Positions 1-8,453 of a DNA stretch of 21,346 bases are shown here, in pieces. Source of the stretch: CAZJNX01 sp964547415. GTDB taxonomy: Bacteria > Pseudomonadota > Alphaproteobacteria > Rhizobiales > Amorphaceae. Under the pieces are notes generated by a model, which saw only the letters and a list, made by a program, of their open reading frames with translations, searched no databases and was not told where the DNA came from. The stretch spans positions 1-21,346 of the forward strand of contig CAZJNX010000065.1 of NCBI GenBank assembly GCA_964547415.1. Direction: 5' to 3'. Within the stretch, counting starts at the first letter, position 1, and each line of letters begins with the position of its first letter. Position numbers and translations under genes: made by a program.

Positions 1-54
1 CCTCCTCCCCGCCATTAGCACAAATGTCAGATCAGATAAAAACCTCTACACGTC

Positions 55-849
55 ATGGCACGCGTGCTGAAGGTCCCGCCGTCGGGCTCCGACGCCTGGC
101 GCTGCCGGGCCCCCTCGGCGCGGGTCCGCGGACGTGGCGCTCACCCGGACGATCCGGACGATCCACGCCGCGTCCCGTGGGACCTAGGGGGCGCCGCCGG
201 TCCACGCCGAGCTGCAGGCGGCGGGCGTGCGGATCGCGCGCAAGAGGGTCGCGCGGCTGATGCGGGCGAGCGCGCTGGCGGGCGTGAGCCGCCGCCGAAG
301 CCGACCCGTCACGACGCGGCGGGACCCGCAGCGACCGCCTGCCCACGACCTCGTCCGGCGCAACTTCGTCGCCGAACGGCCGAACGTCCTGTGGGTCGCC
401 GACATCACCTTCGTGCCGACCGCGGCTGGCTTCCTGTTCGTGGCCGTCGTGCCCGATGCGTGGTCGCGGACGATCGTCGGCCGGGCGTTCTCGGCAGACC
501 GGAAGAGGAGGCTCGTGCTCGACGCCCTCGACGTGGCGCTCGAGGTCGATCGGCCGCAGAGCGTGATCCATCATTCGGACCCGGGGTCGCCGTACACGTC
601 CCTCGCCTTCGAAGCACGCTGCAGGGCGGCGGGCGTGCGCACCTCGACCGGCTCGGTCGGCGATGCGTCCGACAACGTGATGGGCGAGCGCTTCTTCGCG
701 ACACTCCAGTGCGAGTGCCTCGACCGCCATCGCTTCCGCTCCCACGCCGAGGCGAGGATCGCCGTCTTCCACTTCATCGGCGCTGGTACGACCCGTCACG
801 CCGGCCCGCGGCGCTCGGCTGTCTCGCTCCAGCCGAATTCGAGGAGCGG
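55..849 (+). pseudogene. IS3-family transposase OrfB (rve integrase core), decayed
   Basis: This is the remnant of an IS3-family OrfB, the DDE integrase that moves the element through a circular intermediate. It starts with the typical MARVLKVPPSG and keeps WVADITFVPT, HHSDPGSPYTS and DNVMGERFFATL, so all three DDE residues are still readable. Three lesions break it. A frameshift near 128 (consistent with loss of two bases) separates the N-terminus from the body. An amber codon at 185-187 stands where the family has the tyrosine of GTYGAPRVH. A frameshift at 779-783 (one base lost) moves the C-terminal GWYDPSRRPAALG part to another frame. Several conserved positions are also changed, for example HSDRGSQ to HSDPGSP. 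OrfA is absent and I see no clear terminal inverted repeats. The reading frame running from here into parC is chance, not a fusion. Confidence 0.9.
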
Positions 850-1062
850 CCACAAACCCGTCCGAAGCCACCTCAGCCCCGACCCGTCCATCGGAGCGGG
901 GCAACTCCAGGGCGGCAACCATCCCATCTCCTTCCGGAGGTTCGGGCAGGCTCGTCACCCGCCCCGATACGCCGCCTTCCTCGGCCCCGCACATCCCGCC
1001 TTCCGCCACAGCGCGCGGGATCGCCGCTTGCGGAACCGGTGCGGCGAGGGCAAAGCAGGTCC

Positions 1063-3321
1063 ATGAGCGCATCCAACGTCGCACCGCCCCCGCCGCCGGA
1101 CGACGGGACCGAGCCCGTCGACCTGCGCCACGCCCTCGAGGAGCGCTACCTCGCCTACGCGCTCTCCACCATCATGCACCGCGCGCTGCCGGACGTGCGC
1201 GACGGGCTGAAGCCCGTCCACCGGCGGCTCCTGTACGCCATGCGCCAGCTGCGCCTCGACCCGGGAACCGCCTTCAAGAAGTCGGCCCGCGTCGTCGGCG
1301 ACGTGATCGGCAAGTTCCATCCCCACGGGGACCAGGCGGTCTACGACGCCCTCGTGCGCCTCGCCCAGGACTTCGCCGTCCGCTACCCGCTGATCGACGG
1401 GCAGGGGAACTTCGGCAACGTGGACGGCGACGGCGCGGCCGCCATGCGCTACACCGAGGCGCGGCTCACCGACGTCGCCCGGCTCCTGCTCGACGGCCTC
1501 GACGAGGACGCCGTCGACTTCCGCGACAACTACGACGGCTCGGAGGAGGAGCCCGTCGTCCTGCCCGGCGGTTTCCCGAACCTCCTCGCCAACGGCGCCT
1601 CGGGGATCGCCGTCGGCATGGCGACGTCGATCCCGCCCCACAACGCCGCCGAGGTCGCCGCCGCCGCGCTCCACCTGGTCGAGCACCCGGAGGCGGACCT
1701 TTCCGCGCTCCTGAAGCACATGCCGGGGCCGGACTTTCCGACCGGCGGCGTCCTCATCGAGGGGCCGGAGGCGATCGCCGAGGCCTACCGGACGGGCCGC
1801 GGGGGCTTTCGCGTGCGCGCCCGCTGGAGGCGTGAGGACCTTCCCCGCGGGCAGTGGCAGGTGGTCGTCACCGAGATCCCCTACCAGGTGCAGAAGAGCC
1901 GCCTGGTGGAGCGCATCGCCGAACTCCTCGAGGCGCGCAAGCTGCCGCTGCTCGCCGACGTGCGCGACGAATCGGCCGACGACATCCGCCTCGTCCTCGA
2001 GCCGCGGTCGAAGACGGTCGATCCCGTCCTCCTGATGGAGAGCCTGTTTCGCGCGAGCGACCTCGAGAGCCGCTTCCCCCTCAACATGAACGTCCTCATG
2101 GGCGGGCTCGTGCCGAAGGTGGCGGGCCTCAAGGAGGTGCTCCGGGCCTGGGTGGACCACCTGAAGGACGTCGCCGTCCGCCGCGCGCGCCACCGGCTCG
2201 ACAAGATCTCCCGGCGCCTCGAGGTGCTCGACGGCTTCCTCGTCGTCTTCCTCGACCTCGACCGGGTGATCCGGATCATCCGCGAGGAGGACCATCCCAA
2301 GGCGGAGCTGTGCCGCGTCTTCTCCCTGACGGACGTGCAGGCCGAGGCGATCCTCAACATGCGCCTGCGCTCGCTGAGGAAGCTCGAGGAGATGGAGCTG
2401 CGCAACGAGCACGCCCGCCTCACCGCCGAACGGGCCGACCTCGAGGCGCTCCTCGCCGACGAGGGCCTGCAGTGGCAAAAGGTCTGCGGACAGCTCAAGG
2501 AGATCGCGAAGGCCTTCGGCCCCGACACGCCCCTCGGCCGACGCCGCACCACCTTCGGCGAGGCGCCCGACGCCCCCGCGACGGACGTGATGGAGGCGAT
2601 GATCGAGCGCGAGCCGATCACCGTCGTCGTCTCCGAGAAGGGATGGATCCGCGCCCTCAAGGGCCACGCGAAGGACGCCGAGGGCCTCGCCTTCAAGCAG
2701 GACGACGCCCTCGGCCAGTTCCTCCACGCCGAGACGACCGACAAGCTCCTCGTCGCCACCACGACGGGTCGGGTGTTCACCCTCGGCGCCGACAAGCTGC
2801 CGGGCGGGCGGGGGCATGGCGAGCCGATCCGCCTCCTCCTCGACATGGAGGGGGGGCAGGACGTCGTCTCCGTGCGGGTGTTCCGGGCGGGGGAGCCGCT
2901 GATCCTCGCCTCGCGGGCGGGGCGCGGCTTCCGCGTGAAGGCGGACGAACTCGTCGCCAACACCCGCCGCGGCCGCCAGGTGATGACCGTCACCGCGCCC
3001 GACGCGCTCGCCGTCATGGCCCCGGCGGAGGGGGACACGGTGGCGGTGGTGGGCGAGAACCGCAAGCTCCTCGTCTTCCCGATCGAGCAGGTGCCCGAGC
3101 TGTCGAAGGGCAGGGGCGTGCGCCTGCAGCGCTACAAGGACGGCTCGCTGTCGGACCTCGCCGTGTTCCGCGCGCAGGAGGGACTTGCATGGACCGACGC
3201 CTCCGGCCGGCGCCACCGCCGCTCCCTCGAGGAGCTGGCCGAGTGGCGGGGCGAACGGGCGGCCGCAGGCCGCATGGCGCCCCCGGGCTTCCCGCGGACC
3301 AACCGCTTCAACCCGCGCTGA
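1063..3321 (+). CDS. parC: DNA topoisomerase IV subunit A
   Basis: ParC is the breakage-reunion subunit of topoisomerase IV, which decatenates daughter chromosomes together with ParE. The 752-residue product has the family's full length. It opens with the conserved ALEERYLAYALSTIMHRALPD region, has the winged-helix HPHGDQAVYDAL segment at about 86-97 and the active-site tyrosine at residue 130 in AAMRYTEARL. It continues through the tower and coiled-coil region (LFRASDLESRFPLNMN, DHPKAELC) into a short C-terminal beta-pinwheel from about residue 500. The pinwheel lacks a GyrA-box, which argues for ParC over GyrA. The ATG at 1063 begins just before the conserved N-terminus. Its ribosome site is weak (AGG six bases upstream). 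The 200 bp upstream is what remains between the IS3 relic and the gene, so the promoter probably lies there. No parE is visible in this window. Confidence 0.96.
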   Translation: MSASNVAPPPPPDDGTEPVDLRHALEERYLAYALSTIMHRALPDVRDGLKPVHRRLLYAMRQLRLDPGTAFKKSARVVGDVIGKFHPHGDQAVYDALVRLAQDFAVRYPLIDGQGNFGNVDGDGAAAMRYTEARLTDVARLLLDGLDEDAVDFRDNYDGSEEEPVVLPGGFPNLLANGASGIAVGMATSIPPHNAAEVAAAALHLVEHPEADLSALLKHMPGPDFPTGGVLIEGPEAIAEAYRTGRGGFRVRARWRREDLPRGQWQVVVTEIPYQVQKSRLVERIAELLEARKLPLLADVRDESADDIRLVLEPRSKTVDPVLLMESLFRASDLESRFPLNMNVLMGGLVPKVAGLKEVLRAWVDHLKDVAVRRARHRLDKISRRLEVLDGFLVVFLDLDRVIRIIREEDHPKAELCRVFSLTDVQAEAILNMRLRSLRKLEEMELRNEHARLTAERADLEALLADEGLQWQKVCGQLKEIAKAFGPDTPLGRRRTTFGEAPDAPATDVMEAMIEREPITVVVSEKGWIRALKGHAKDAEGLAFKQDDALGQFLHAETTDKLLVATTTGRVFTLGADKLPGGRGHGEPIRLLLDMEGGQDVVSVRVFRAGEPLILASRAGRGFRVKADELVANTRRGRQVMTVTAPDALAVMAPAEGDTVAVVGENRKLLVFPIEQVPELSKGRGVRLQRYKDGSLSDLAVFRAQEGLAWTDASGRRHRRSLEELAEWRGERAAAGRMAPPGFPRTNRFNPR

Positions 3322-3325
3322 GGCG

Positions 3326-3348
3326 CCGCCCGCGCGCGAGGCGGGCGG
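3326..3348 (+). terminator. GC hairpin after parC (possible terminator)
   Basis: A perfect 8-bp stem (CCGCCCGC with GCGGGCGG) and a 7-base loop begin four bases after the parC stop codon. There is no U-tract. The dehydratase gene converges from the other side, so the 130-bp interval may serve both genes. Confidence 0.4.
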
Positions 3349-3451
3349 GCCGGCGAGGCGCGGGCGGCCGCGCCCCGGGCGCTGGCGCAGGCGCCGGCCG
3401 GCCCATACCCCGAGCTCCGAAGGGCCGCTTCGCCGGGCGCCCGGGCGCCGC

Positions 3452-4405
3452 TCACGGGACGGCGAGGGTCGCCGGGTCCACGTTGGCGCCGCAGGCGAGG
3501 ATGCCGACCCGCTCGCCCGGGACGGTGGCGTAGGCGCCCGACACGAGGGCGGCCGCCGCGGTGGCGCCGCCGGGCTCCACGGCAAGCTGCAGGTCCCGCC
3601 ACAGGAGACGCTGGGCCGCCACGATGGCCGCGTCCGGCACCCGGACCACCGCGACCCCGGTCGCGACGGACACGGAAAAGGCGATCTCGCCGCAGCGCTT
3701 CGCACCGAGGGAATCGGCGGCGATGGACTCCACCTCCACGTCCACCGGCCGGCCGTCGTGGAGGGCGGCGGCGAGGCAGGACGAGCCCTCCGGCTCGACG
3801 CCCACCACCCGCGTGCGGCCCCTGTCCGCGTACCAGGCGGCGATGCCCGCGATGAGGCCGCCGCCCCCGACGGCCACGAGGACGGTGTCGAGGTCCGCCT
3901 CGTCCTCCTCCCATTCGAGGCCGACGGTGCCCTGTCCGGCCACCGTCGGCGCCGAGTCGTAGGCATGGATGCCGATGGCGCCGGTCTCGGCCTGGTAGGC
4001 CTCGCAGGCGGCAAGCGCGTCGGCGTAGCGCGCCCCGCCCACCACCACCTCGGCGCCCGCCGCGCGGATCTTCTCCACCTTCGGGGCGCTGGCGATCTCC
4101 GGGACGAAGATCCGCGCCCGGTGGCCGAGGCGGGCAGCCGCGAAGGCGACCGCCGCCCCGTGGTTGCCGCCCGAGGCGGCCGCCACCCCCGCCGCCGGGA
4201 CCTGGCGGCTGAGGAGGTTGTTGAAGGCGCCGCGCGGCTTGAAGGAGCCCGCGTGCTGCAGGCACTCGAGCTTAACCGAGGCGGCCGTGTCCGTCCCGGG
4301 CGGGGTCCAGCCGATCGTGGGCGTCTTCCGCACGAAGGGGCGGATGCGCTCGCGGGCGGCCGCGATGTCGGCGGGGCCCACCGTCGGTTCATTGCCGATC
4401 CGCAT
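3452..4405 (-). CDS. PLP-dependent serine/threonine dehydratase
   Basis: This is a fold-type II pyridoxal-phosphate enzyme that probably deaminates L-threonine or L-serine to the 2-oxo acid in the cytoplasm. The PLP-binding lysine is Lys56 in GSFKPRGA. The phosphate-binding SGGNHG loop is at 78-83 and the glycine-rich GGGGLIAG at 180-187. The late motifs are VEPEGS (about 203-208) and CGAN at 305-308. The 317-residue length covers only the catalytic domain, with no regulatory ACT domain, so it is not the long biosynthetic IlvA. Relatives include catabolic threonine dehydratase, serine racemase and the ectoine-utilisation dehydratase EutB; I cannot choose among them. The ATG at 4405 is preceded by a purine-rich site (GGGAGAAG). 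The gene converges with parC and diverges from the small membrane protein at 4568. Confidence 0.9.
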   Translation of the reverse strand: MRIGNEPTVGPADIAAARERIRPFVRKTPTIGWTPPGTDTAASVKLECLQHAGSFKPRGAFNNLLSRQVPAAGVAAASGGNHGAAVAFAAARLGHRARIFVPEIASAPKVEKIRAAGAEVVVGGARYADALAACEAYQAETGAIGIHAYDSAPTVAGQGTVGLEWEEDEADLDTVLVAVGGGGLIAGIAAWYADRGRTRVVGVEPEGSSCLAAALHDGRPVDVEVESIAADSLGAKRCGEIAFSVSVATGVAVVRVPDAAIVAAQRLLWRDLQLAVEPGGATAAAALVSGAYATVPGERVGILACGANVDPATLAVP

Positions 4406-4555
4406 GGTTCTTCTCCCTTTCCTCTCGATGCTCGCGAGACCATCTGCGCGCTGCGGTCGCGCCCCACGAAGATGAGGGGTGTTTTGTCGCAAGGTCTCCA
4501 GCGAATGTCCCGCAACCGATGGCGACGGAGGGCGTTCTCCGCCGGACCGTTCAAC

Positions 4556-4560
4556 AGGAG
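4556..4560 (+). promoter_or_regulatory. Shine-Dalgarno site AGGAG
   Basis: AGGAG lies seven bases before the ATG at 4568. This textbook spacing is the main evidence that the short membrane-protein gene downstream is real. Confidence 0.75.
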
Positions 4561-4567
4561 ATCTCGC

Positions 4568-4789
4568 ATGATCCTCGAACAGTACCCGCTTCTGGTGACG
4601 TTGTCCCTGTTCACGCTCGGAATCGTTCTGGTGCTGGCGATCCTCCAGTTCTTCGGCGTCAAGCGCTCGCAGAAGCACGGCCACAGGGCCGAGGCGGCGC
4701 GGGTGCGCGGTGCCCGCCACAAGAACGAGCGCCCCGGGATCGAGCCCGACCGGGTCAACGACGGCGCCCGCCACCCCGGTCACGGCTGA
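4568..4789 (+). CDS. Small single-pass membrane protein, unknown function
   Basis: I do not recognise this 73-residue protein. Residues 6 to about 28 form one hydrophobic helix (LLVTLSLFTLGIVLVLAILQFF). A short N-terminus with one acidic residue precedes it. A strongly basic, hydrophilic tail (KRSQKHGHRAEAARVRG) follows. The positive-inside rule puts the tail in the cytoplasm. A strong ribosome site and the sharp hydrophobic/basic organisation support translation. The gene is transcribed away from the dehydratase. Its stop is only two bases from the stop of the convergent TauE/SafE permease. Nothing in the sequence shows a partner or an activity. Confidence 0.72.
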   Translation: MILEQYPLLVTLSLFTLGIVLVLAILQFFGVKRSQKHGHRAEAARVRGARHKNERPGIEPDRVNDGARHPGHG

Positions 4790-4791
4790 CG

Positions 4792-5559
4792 TCAGGTCCA
4801 CACCCCGAGGAGCACCAGCGCCTCGCCGATGACGAGGCGCGCCCCGAGGGCGAGGAGGATGATCGCGACGGCCCGGCGGAAGACCGCCGTCGGCAGCCGC
4901 TTCAAAAGGCGGGTGCCGGCGTAGGTGCCGAGGAAGCCGGACGCGATCATCGCCGCCACCAGCGGCAGCCAGGCCGCGAAGGCGAAGCCGAGCGCGCTGA
5001 AGGCGAGGACCTTCAGCGCGTGCTGGAACACCATCGCCACCGCGTGGGTCGCCACCAGCCGCTCCCGGTCGAGCCCGAGCTGGCGGAAGATGGCGACGAC
5101 CAGCGGCCCCGTGGACCCGATGAACATGGCGAGCACCGTCGTCCCCGCCCCCAGGAGGACGAGGGGGCCGCGCCCGCGCCCCGCGATCGTCGGCATCCGC
5201 CCCGCGACCGACCAGATCACGAACAGCCCGATCAGGATCTTCAGGAGACTGTCCGGCAGGTCGGTCACGACGGCCGCGCCGACGGCCGCCCCCACCACCG
5301 CGCCCGACAGGAACCAGCCGATGGGGCCGAGGGCCGCGTGGCGGGCGAGCAGGCTCGCCCGGCTCACGTTGGAGCCGAGCTGCACGAGGCCATGCACCGG
5401 GATCAGCACCTCGACCGGCAGAATCGGCGCCATGATCGCGATCAGCGCCACCCCGCCCCCGAGCCCGAACGCGCCCGAGACGGCCGAGGTGACAGCCGAG
5501 ATGGCAACGAGGAAGAGGGCCGTGCCGGGCGGAACCCCCGGCGGCAGGAAGGCGTCCAT
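4792..5559 (-). CDS. TauE/SafE-family permease (putative sulfite or sulfonate exporter)
   Basis: This is a 255-residue polytopic inner-membrane protein of the TauE/SafE family, whose characterised members move sulfite, sulfoacetate or related organosulfur anions. The N-terminal half carries the family signature AVSGAFGLGGGVALI (about 27-41). The C-terminal half has the matching inverted repeat (TTVLAMFIGSTGPLVVAIF). Hydrophobic stretches suggest seven or eight membrane helices, and no other domain is present. The ATG at 5559 starts just before the first helix and its ribosome site is weak. The gene lies 78 bp downstream of the aldo/keto reductase on the same strand, and the two may be co-transcribed. 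The gap between them contains an imperfect GC-rich inverted repeat (perfect 8-bp ends at 5570-5577 and 5618-5625). The substrate cannot be read from sequence. Confidence 0.9.
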   Translation of the reverse strand: MDAFLPPGVPPGTALFLVAISAVTSAVSGAFGLGGGVALIAIMAPILPVEVLIPVHGLVQLGSNVSRASLLARHAALGPIGWFLSGAVVGAAVGAAVVTDLPDSLLKILIGLFVIWSVAGRMPTIAGRGRGPLVLLGAGTTVLAMFIGSTGPLVVAIFRQLGLDRERLVATHAVAMVFQHALKVLAFSALGFAFAAWLPLVAAMIASGFLGTYAGTRLLKRLPTAVFRRAVAIILLALGARLVIGEALVLLGVWT

Positions 5560-5637
5560 GCACCTTGCTGCCCCCGCCCGCGCGCGCCGGCAAGCCCCGA
5601 CCGCGACGTCCTGCCGCGCGGGGGCCGCATGGGGCGC

Positions 5638-6677
5638 TCAGGGGCAGGGGTTGGCGCGGCTGCGGTGGAGGGTGTCGATCCGGGAAAGGAGGTCGTCCGT
5701 GAGGACGAGGTCGGCGGCCGACAGGGCGACGGCGAGCTGTTCGGTGGAGGTGGCGCCGAGGATCACGCTCGTCATGAAGGGGCGGGACAGGGCGAAGGCG
5801 ATCGCCATCCGCGCCGGGTCGAGGCCGGCCTCGGCGGCGAGGTCGCAGTAGGCGTCGATCGCCTCCACGCCGCCCGGCCCCTCGTAGCGCTCGAGGCGGT
5901 CGAACAGGGTCTTGCGCGCGCCCGGGGGCAGCGCACCGTTCCGGTACTTGCCGGTGAGGTAGCCCTGGGCGAGGGGGGAGTAGCCGAGCAGCGACACGTC
6001 CTCGGCAAGGCAGGCTTCGGCGAGGTTCACCTCGAAGGTGCGGTTCACGAGCGAGTAGGCGTTCTGGATGGAGGCGACGCGCGGCAGGCGCGGGTCGAAC
6101 TCGTGGACGGCGAGGAAGGCGGCGAGGCCGTAGGTCGATTCGTTCGACAGGCCCACGGCGCGGACCTTGCCCTCCTCCACGAGGCGCGCGAGGGCTTCCA
6201 GCTGCTCCTCGACCGGCGTCACCGGGTCGTCGGGAGTCGCGGGCGGCGAGAAGACGGTGGCGTTGCCGCCGAAGCCGGGCATGGGCCGCTCGNNNNNNNN
6301 NNCGACAGGCGCTTCAGGCTCCCCTCGACGGCCTCGCGCAGCTGCTCCGCGGTGATCCGTACCGGCCGCCCTGGCGAGCGCAGCCACGTCATCATGTCGG
6401 ACCGGCCGGCCGCCTTGGTGGCGATCACCACCTTGTCGCGGGCGGCGGGCCGCGCCTTCAGCCACGAGCCGATGATGGCCTCGGTCCGCGTCGCCGTCTC
6501 CCGGCGCGGCGGCACGGGGTACATCTCGGCCGTGTCGATGAGGTTGATCCCGGCATCGAGGGCCATGTCGAGCTGGGCGTGGCCTTCCGCCTCGTCGTTC
6601 TGCTCGCCGAAGGTCATGGTGCCGAGGGAAAGGGCGCTCACGGAAAGGCCCGTGCGGCCGAGCGGGCGATGGTCCAT
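5638..6677 (-). CDS. tas: Tas-type aldo/keto reductase, interrupted by an assembly gap
   Basis: This NADP(H)-dependent aldo/keto reductase resembles E. coli Tas. The N-terminal part reads MDHRPLGRTGLSVSALSLGT and includes LIDTAEMYPVPP, giving catalytic Asp48, Tyr53 and Lys88. The C-terminal part begins ERPMPGFG and contains VGLSNE, YSLVNRTFEVNLAE, LLGYSPLAQGYLTGKY and SVILGATSTEQL. The two parts are in different frames only because ten Ns at 6293-6302 are a placeholder. In Tas the stretch between SLKRL and the RP motif contains a DYLDLYQVHWP-like segment with the catalytic histidine, which is therefore missing here. Restoring the frame needs a gap of 3n+2 bases, and a family alignment predicts about 35. 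Once restored, the protein should be close to 350 residues. The ATG at 6677 fits the family start. Confidence 0.9.
6293..6302. other. Assembly gap (10 Ns) inside tas
   Basis: Ten Ns split the aldo/keto reductase gene. The flanking frames disagree unless the true gap is 3n+2 bases long. Comparison with Tas suggests twelve missing codons, about 35 bases. Confidence 0.97.
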
Positions 6678-6854
6678 CTCACGTCCCGGAGGTTCTGGAA
6701 GGGATCCGTCTGGGCGGGGCGTGCCCGCGACCACAACCGAGGGTCGCGCCCGGCGCGGATTCGGTCAAGGCGCGCCGCCGGCTTTCCCCATGGACCCGCG
6801 TCCCCCGGCCCGGCGCCGCGAAAGGGGAGGGGGGCACGCCGTCCCGTTGGCCGC

Positions 6855-7895
6855 TCAGCCGCCGGTCATGGACATGTGGCGGGAGACGGCCGGTGCGCGG
6901 CGGGTGCGGTCGATCACGAAGTCGTGGCCGCGCGGCTTGATCCGCAGGCCCTCGTCGATCGCGCGGTGGAGCGCCTCGTCCCCTTCCGAGCTCCTGAGCG
7001 GTGCGCGCAGGTCCACCGCGTGGTCCTGGCCGAGGCACAGGAACAGGGTGCCCGTGCAGGTGACGCGCACGCGGTTGCAGCTTTCGCAGAAGTTGTGGGT
7101 GAGCGGGGTGATGAAGCCGAGCCGCCCGCCCGTCTCCTCGACGCGCACGTAACGGGCCGGGCCGCCCGTGCTGTCGGGAAGGTCGGTGAGCGTGTAGCGC
7201 TCGGACAGGCGGCGGCGCACCGTGTCGAGGGGGAGGTACTGGTCCGTCCGGTCGACGTCCACCTCGCCGAGGGGCATGGTCTCGATCAGCGTGAGATCGT
7301 GGCCGTTACGGTGGCAGAACGCCATCATCTCCTCGATCTCGTGCTCGTTGACGCCCGCGAGCGCCACCGTGTTGATCTTCACCTTGAGGCCGGCCACGCG
7401 CGCCGCCTCGATCCCCTCCATCACCTTCGCGAACTCGCCCCAGCGGGTGATCTCCCGGAAGCGATCCGGATCGAGGGTGTCGAGGGACACGTTCACCCGC
7501 CGCACGCCGCAGGCGGCGAGGTCGTCGGCGAAGCGGGCGAGCTGGGAGCCGTTGGTGGTGAGGGTGAGCTCCTTGAGGGTGCCGGCCGACAGGTGCCGGG
7601 AGAGGGAGCGAAAGAGCTCCATCACGTTCCGCCGCACCAGTGGCTCGCCGCCGGTGATCCTGAGCTTCCTCACGCCCCGCGACACGAACGCCGAGCACAT
7701 GCGGTCGAGCTCCTCCAGCGTCAGGAGGTCCCGCTTCGGCAGGAACGTCATGTTCTCCGCCATGCAGTAGGTGCAGCGGAAGTCGCACCGGTCGGTCACG
7801 GACACCCGCACGTACGTGATGGACCGGCCGAACGTGTCGACGAGCGGGCCGCGGGCGGACGGGCCGGTCGCGGCGGGGAAGGAGGGATCCGTCAT
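6855..7895 (-). CDS. moaA: GTP 3',8-cyclase (molybdenum cofactor biosynthesis protein A)
   Basis: MoaA is the radical-SAM enzyme that, with MoaC, turns GTP into cyclic pyranopterin monophosphate, the first step of molybdenum cofactor synthesis. The N-terminal SAM cluster motif is C37-x3-C41-x2-C44 in DRCDFRCTYC, and the SAM-binding ITGGEPL is at 80-86. The C-terminal cluster uses Cys270, Cys273 and Cys287. The protein ends in the required Gly-Gly (345-346). At 346 residues it is slightly longer than E. coli MoaA, with a short N-terminal extension. The ATG at 7895 follows CGGAG and an A-rich leader containing three GAAA units. It is divergent from the DUF971 gene, with 107 bp between the starts. 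No other moa or moe gene is in the window. I see no Moco-riboswitch-like fold in the short leader. Confidence 0.96.
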   Translation of the reverse strand: MTDPSFPAATGPSARGPLVDTFGRSITYVRVSVTDRCDFRCTYCMAENMTFLPKRDLLTLEELDRMCSAFVSRGVRKLRITGGEPLVRRNVMELFRSLSRHLSAGTLKELTLTTNGSQLARFADDLAACGVRRVNVSLDTLDPDRFREITRWGEFAKVMEGIEAARVAGLKVKINTVALAGVNEHEIEEMMAFCHRNGHDLTLIETMPLGEVDVDRTDQYLPLDTVRRRLSERYTLTDLPDSTGGPARYVRVEETGGRLGFITPLTHNFCESCNRVRVTCTGTLFLCLGQDHAVDLRAPLRSSEGDEALHRAIDEGLRIKPRGHDFVIDRTRRAPAVSRHMSMTGG

Positions 7896-8002
7896 CTCCG
7901 GCGTTTCTTTCTTTCTTGATCGGGGCGTATCCGACGCAATATGCGGGCGGGCGAGGGGGCTGGCAAGGGCGGGCGCCCCGATCCGACGCGCGGGGGACGG
8001 CG

Positions 8003-8416
8003 ATGGCGGCGGAGGCCGTGGAGACCAGGTGGCCGGTGGAGATCCGCCTCAAGGCCGGGCGGCGGACCCTCGAGGTGGCCTTCGACGACGGGGAGCGGGC
8101 ACAGCTTCCGGCCGAGCTCCTGCGGGTGCTCACCCCGTCCGCCGAACGCAAGGGCCACGCCCCGTCCGATGAGAAGATCCTCGGCGGCAAGCGGACCGTG
8201 GCGATCCTCGGCGTGGAGCCCGTGGGCAGCTACGCCGTGCGCCTCAGGTTCGACGACATGCACCAGACCGGCCTTTACACCTTCGCCTTCCTGTCCGAGC
8301 TCGCCCGGCGCCGGGACGAGCTGTTCGCCCTCTACGAGAAGGGCCTCGCCGCCGCCGGCCTCGACCGGGATCGGCCGGGGACGGCGCCCTGGCCCGGCGG
8401 CTCGGGCCTGCGCTAG
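8003..8416 (+). CDS. DUF971 domain protein (gamma-butyrobetaine hydroxylase N-terminal-like)
   Basis: This 137-residue soluble protein is built on a single DUF971 fold, also found as the N-terminal domain of gamma-butyrobetaine hydroxylase. Conserved stretches are WPVEIRLKAGRRTLEVAFDDG, LPAELLRVLTPSAE, VAILGVEPVGSYAVRLRFDD and the terminal HQTGLYTFAFL. Stand-alone bacterial members often sit beside mrp/apbC-type iron-sulfur or cofactor genes, and their biochemical role is not established. I chose the ATG at 8003: it has GGGGAC upstream and begins just before the conserved domain, whereas the upstream in-frame ATG at 7916 adds a low-complexity stretch. The next gene starts 37 bp later on the same strand. 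The position opposite moaA hints at a cofactor link, which is inference only. Confidence 0.85.
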   Translation: MAAEAVETRWPVEIRLKAGRRTLEVAFDDGERAQLPAELLRVLTPSAERKGHAPSDEKILGGKRTVAILGVEPVGSYAVRLRFDDMHQTGLYTFAFLSELARRRDELFALYEKGLAAAGLDRDRPGTAPWPGGSGLR

Positions 8417-8453
8417 GCAGGCGAGCGAGGGGAAGCGGACGAGGGAGACGGCG

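Noticed and set aside
55..3321. A single open frame joining transposase sequence to ParC (would be 1088 residues)
   Set aside because: The N-terminal part is a pseudogene fragment and ParC has a canonical start at 1063. The continuity comes from few stop codons in GC-rich DNA.
4406..4567. Sigma-70 promoter in the divergent region (TTGTCG near 4485)
   Set aside because: A -35-like hexamer is visible but no credible -10 box at the right spacing.
955..4758. Very long minus-strand frame opposite parC
   Set aside because: It is arginine/alanine/histidine-rich with no family motif, and lies antisense to a clearly real gene.
4406..5593. Frame that would fuse the dehydratase to upstream sequence antisense to the permease region
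   Set aside because: The dehydratase has a good ATG and ribosome site at 4405, and the upstream translation is low-complexity shadow of the TauE/SafE gene.
7916..8002. Upstream ATG for the DUF971 protein
   Set aside because: It adds a glycine/arginine-rich stretch outside the domain, while the ATG at 8003 has a ribosome site and fits the family start.
7896..8002. Moco riboswitch in the moaA leader
   Set aside because: Only 107 bp separate the divergent starts and I could not draw the expected fold.
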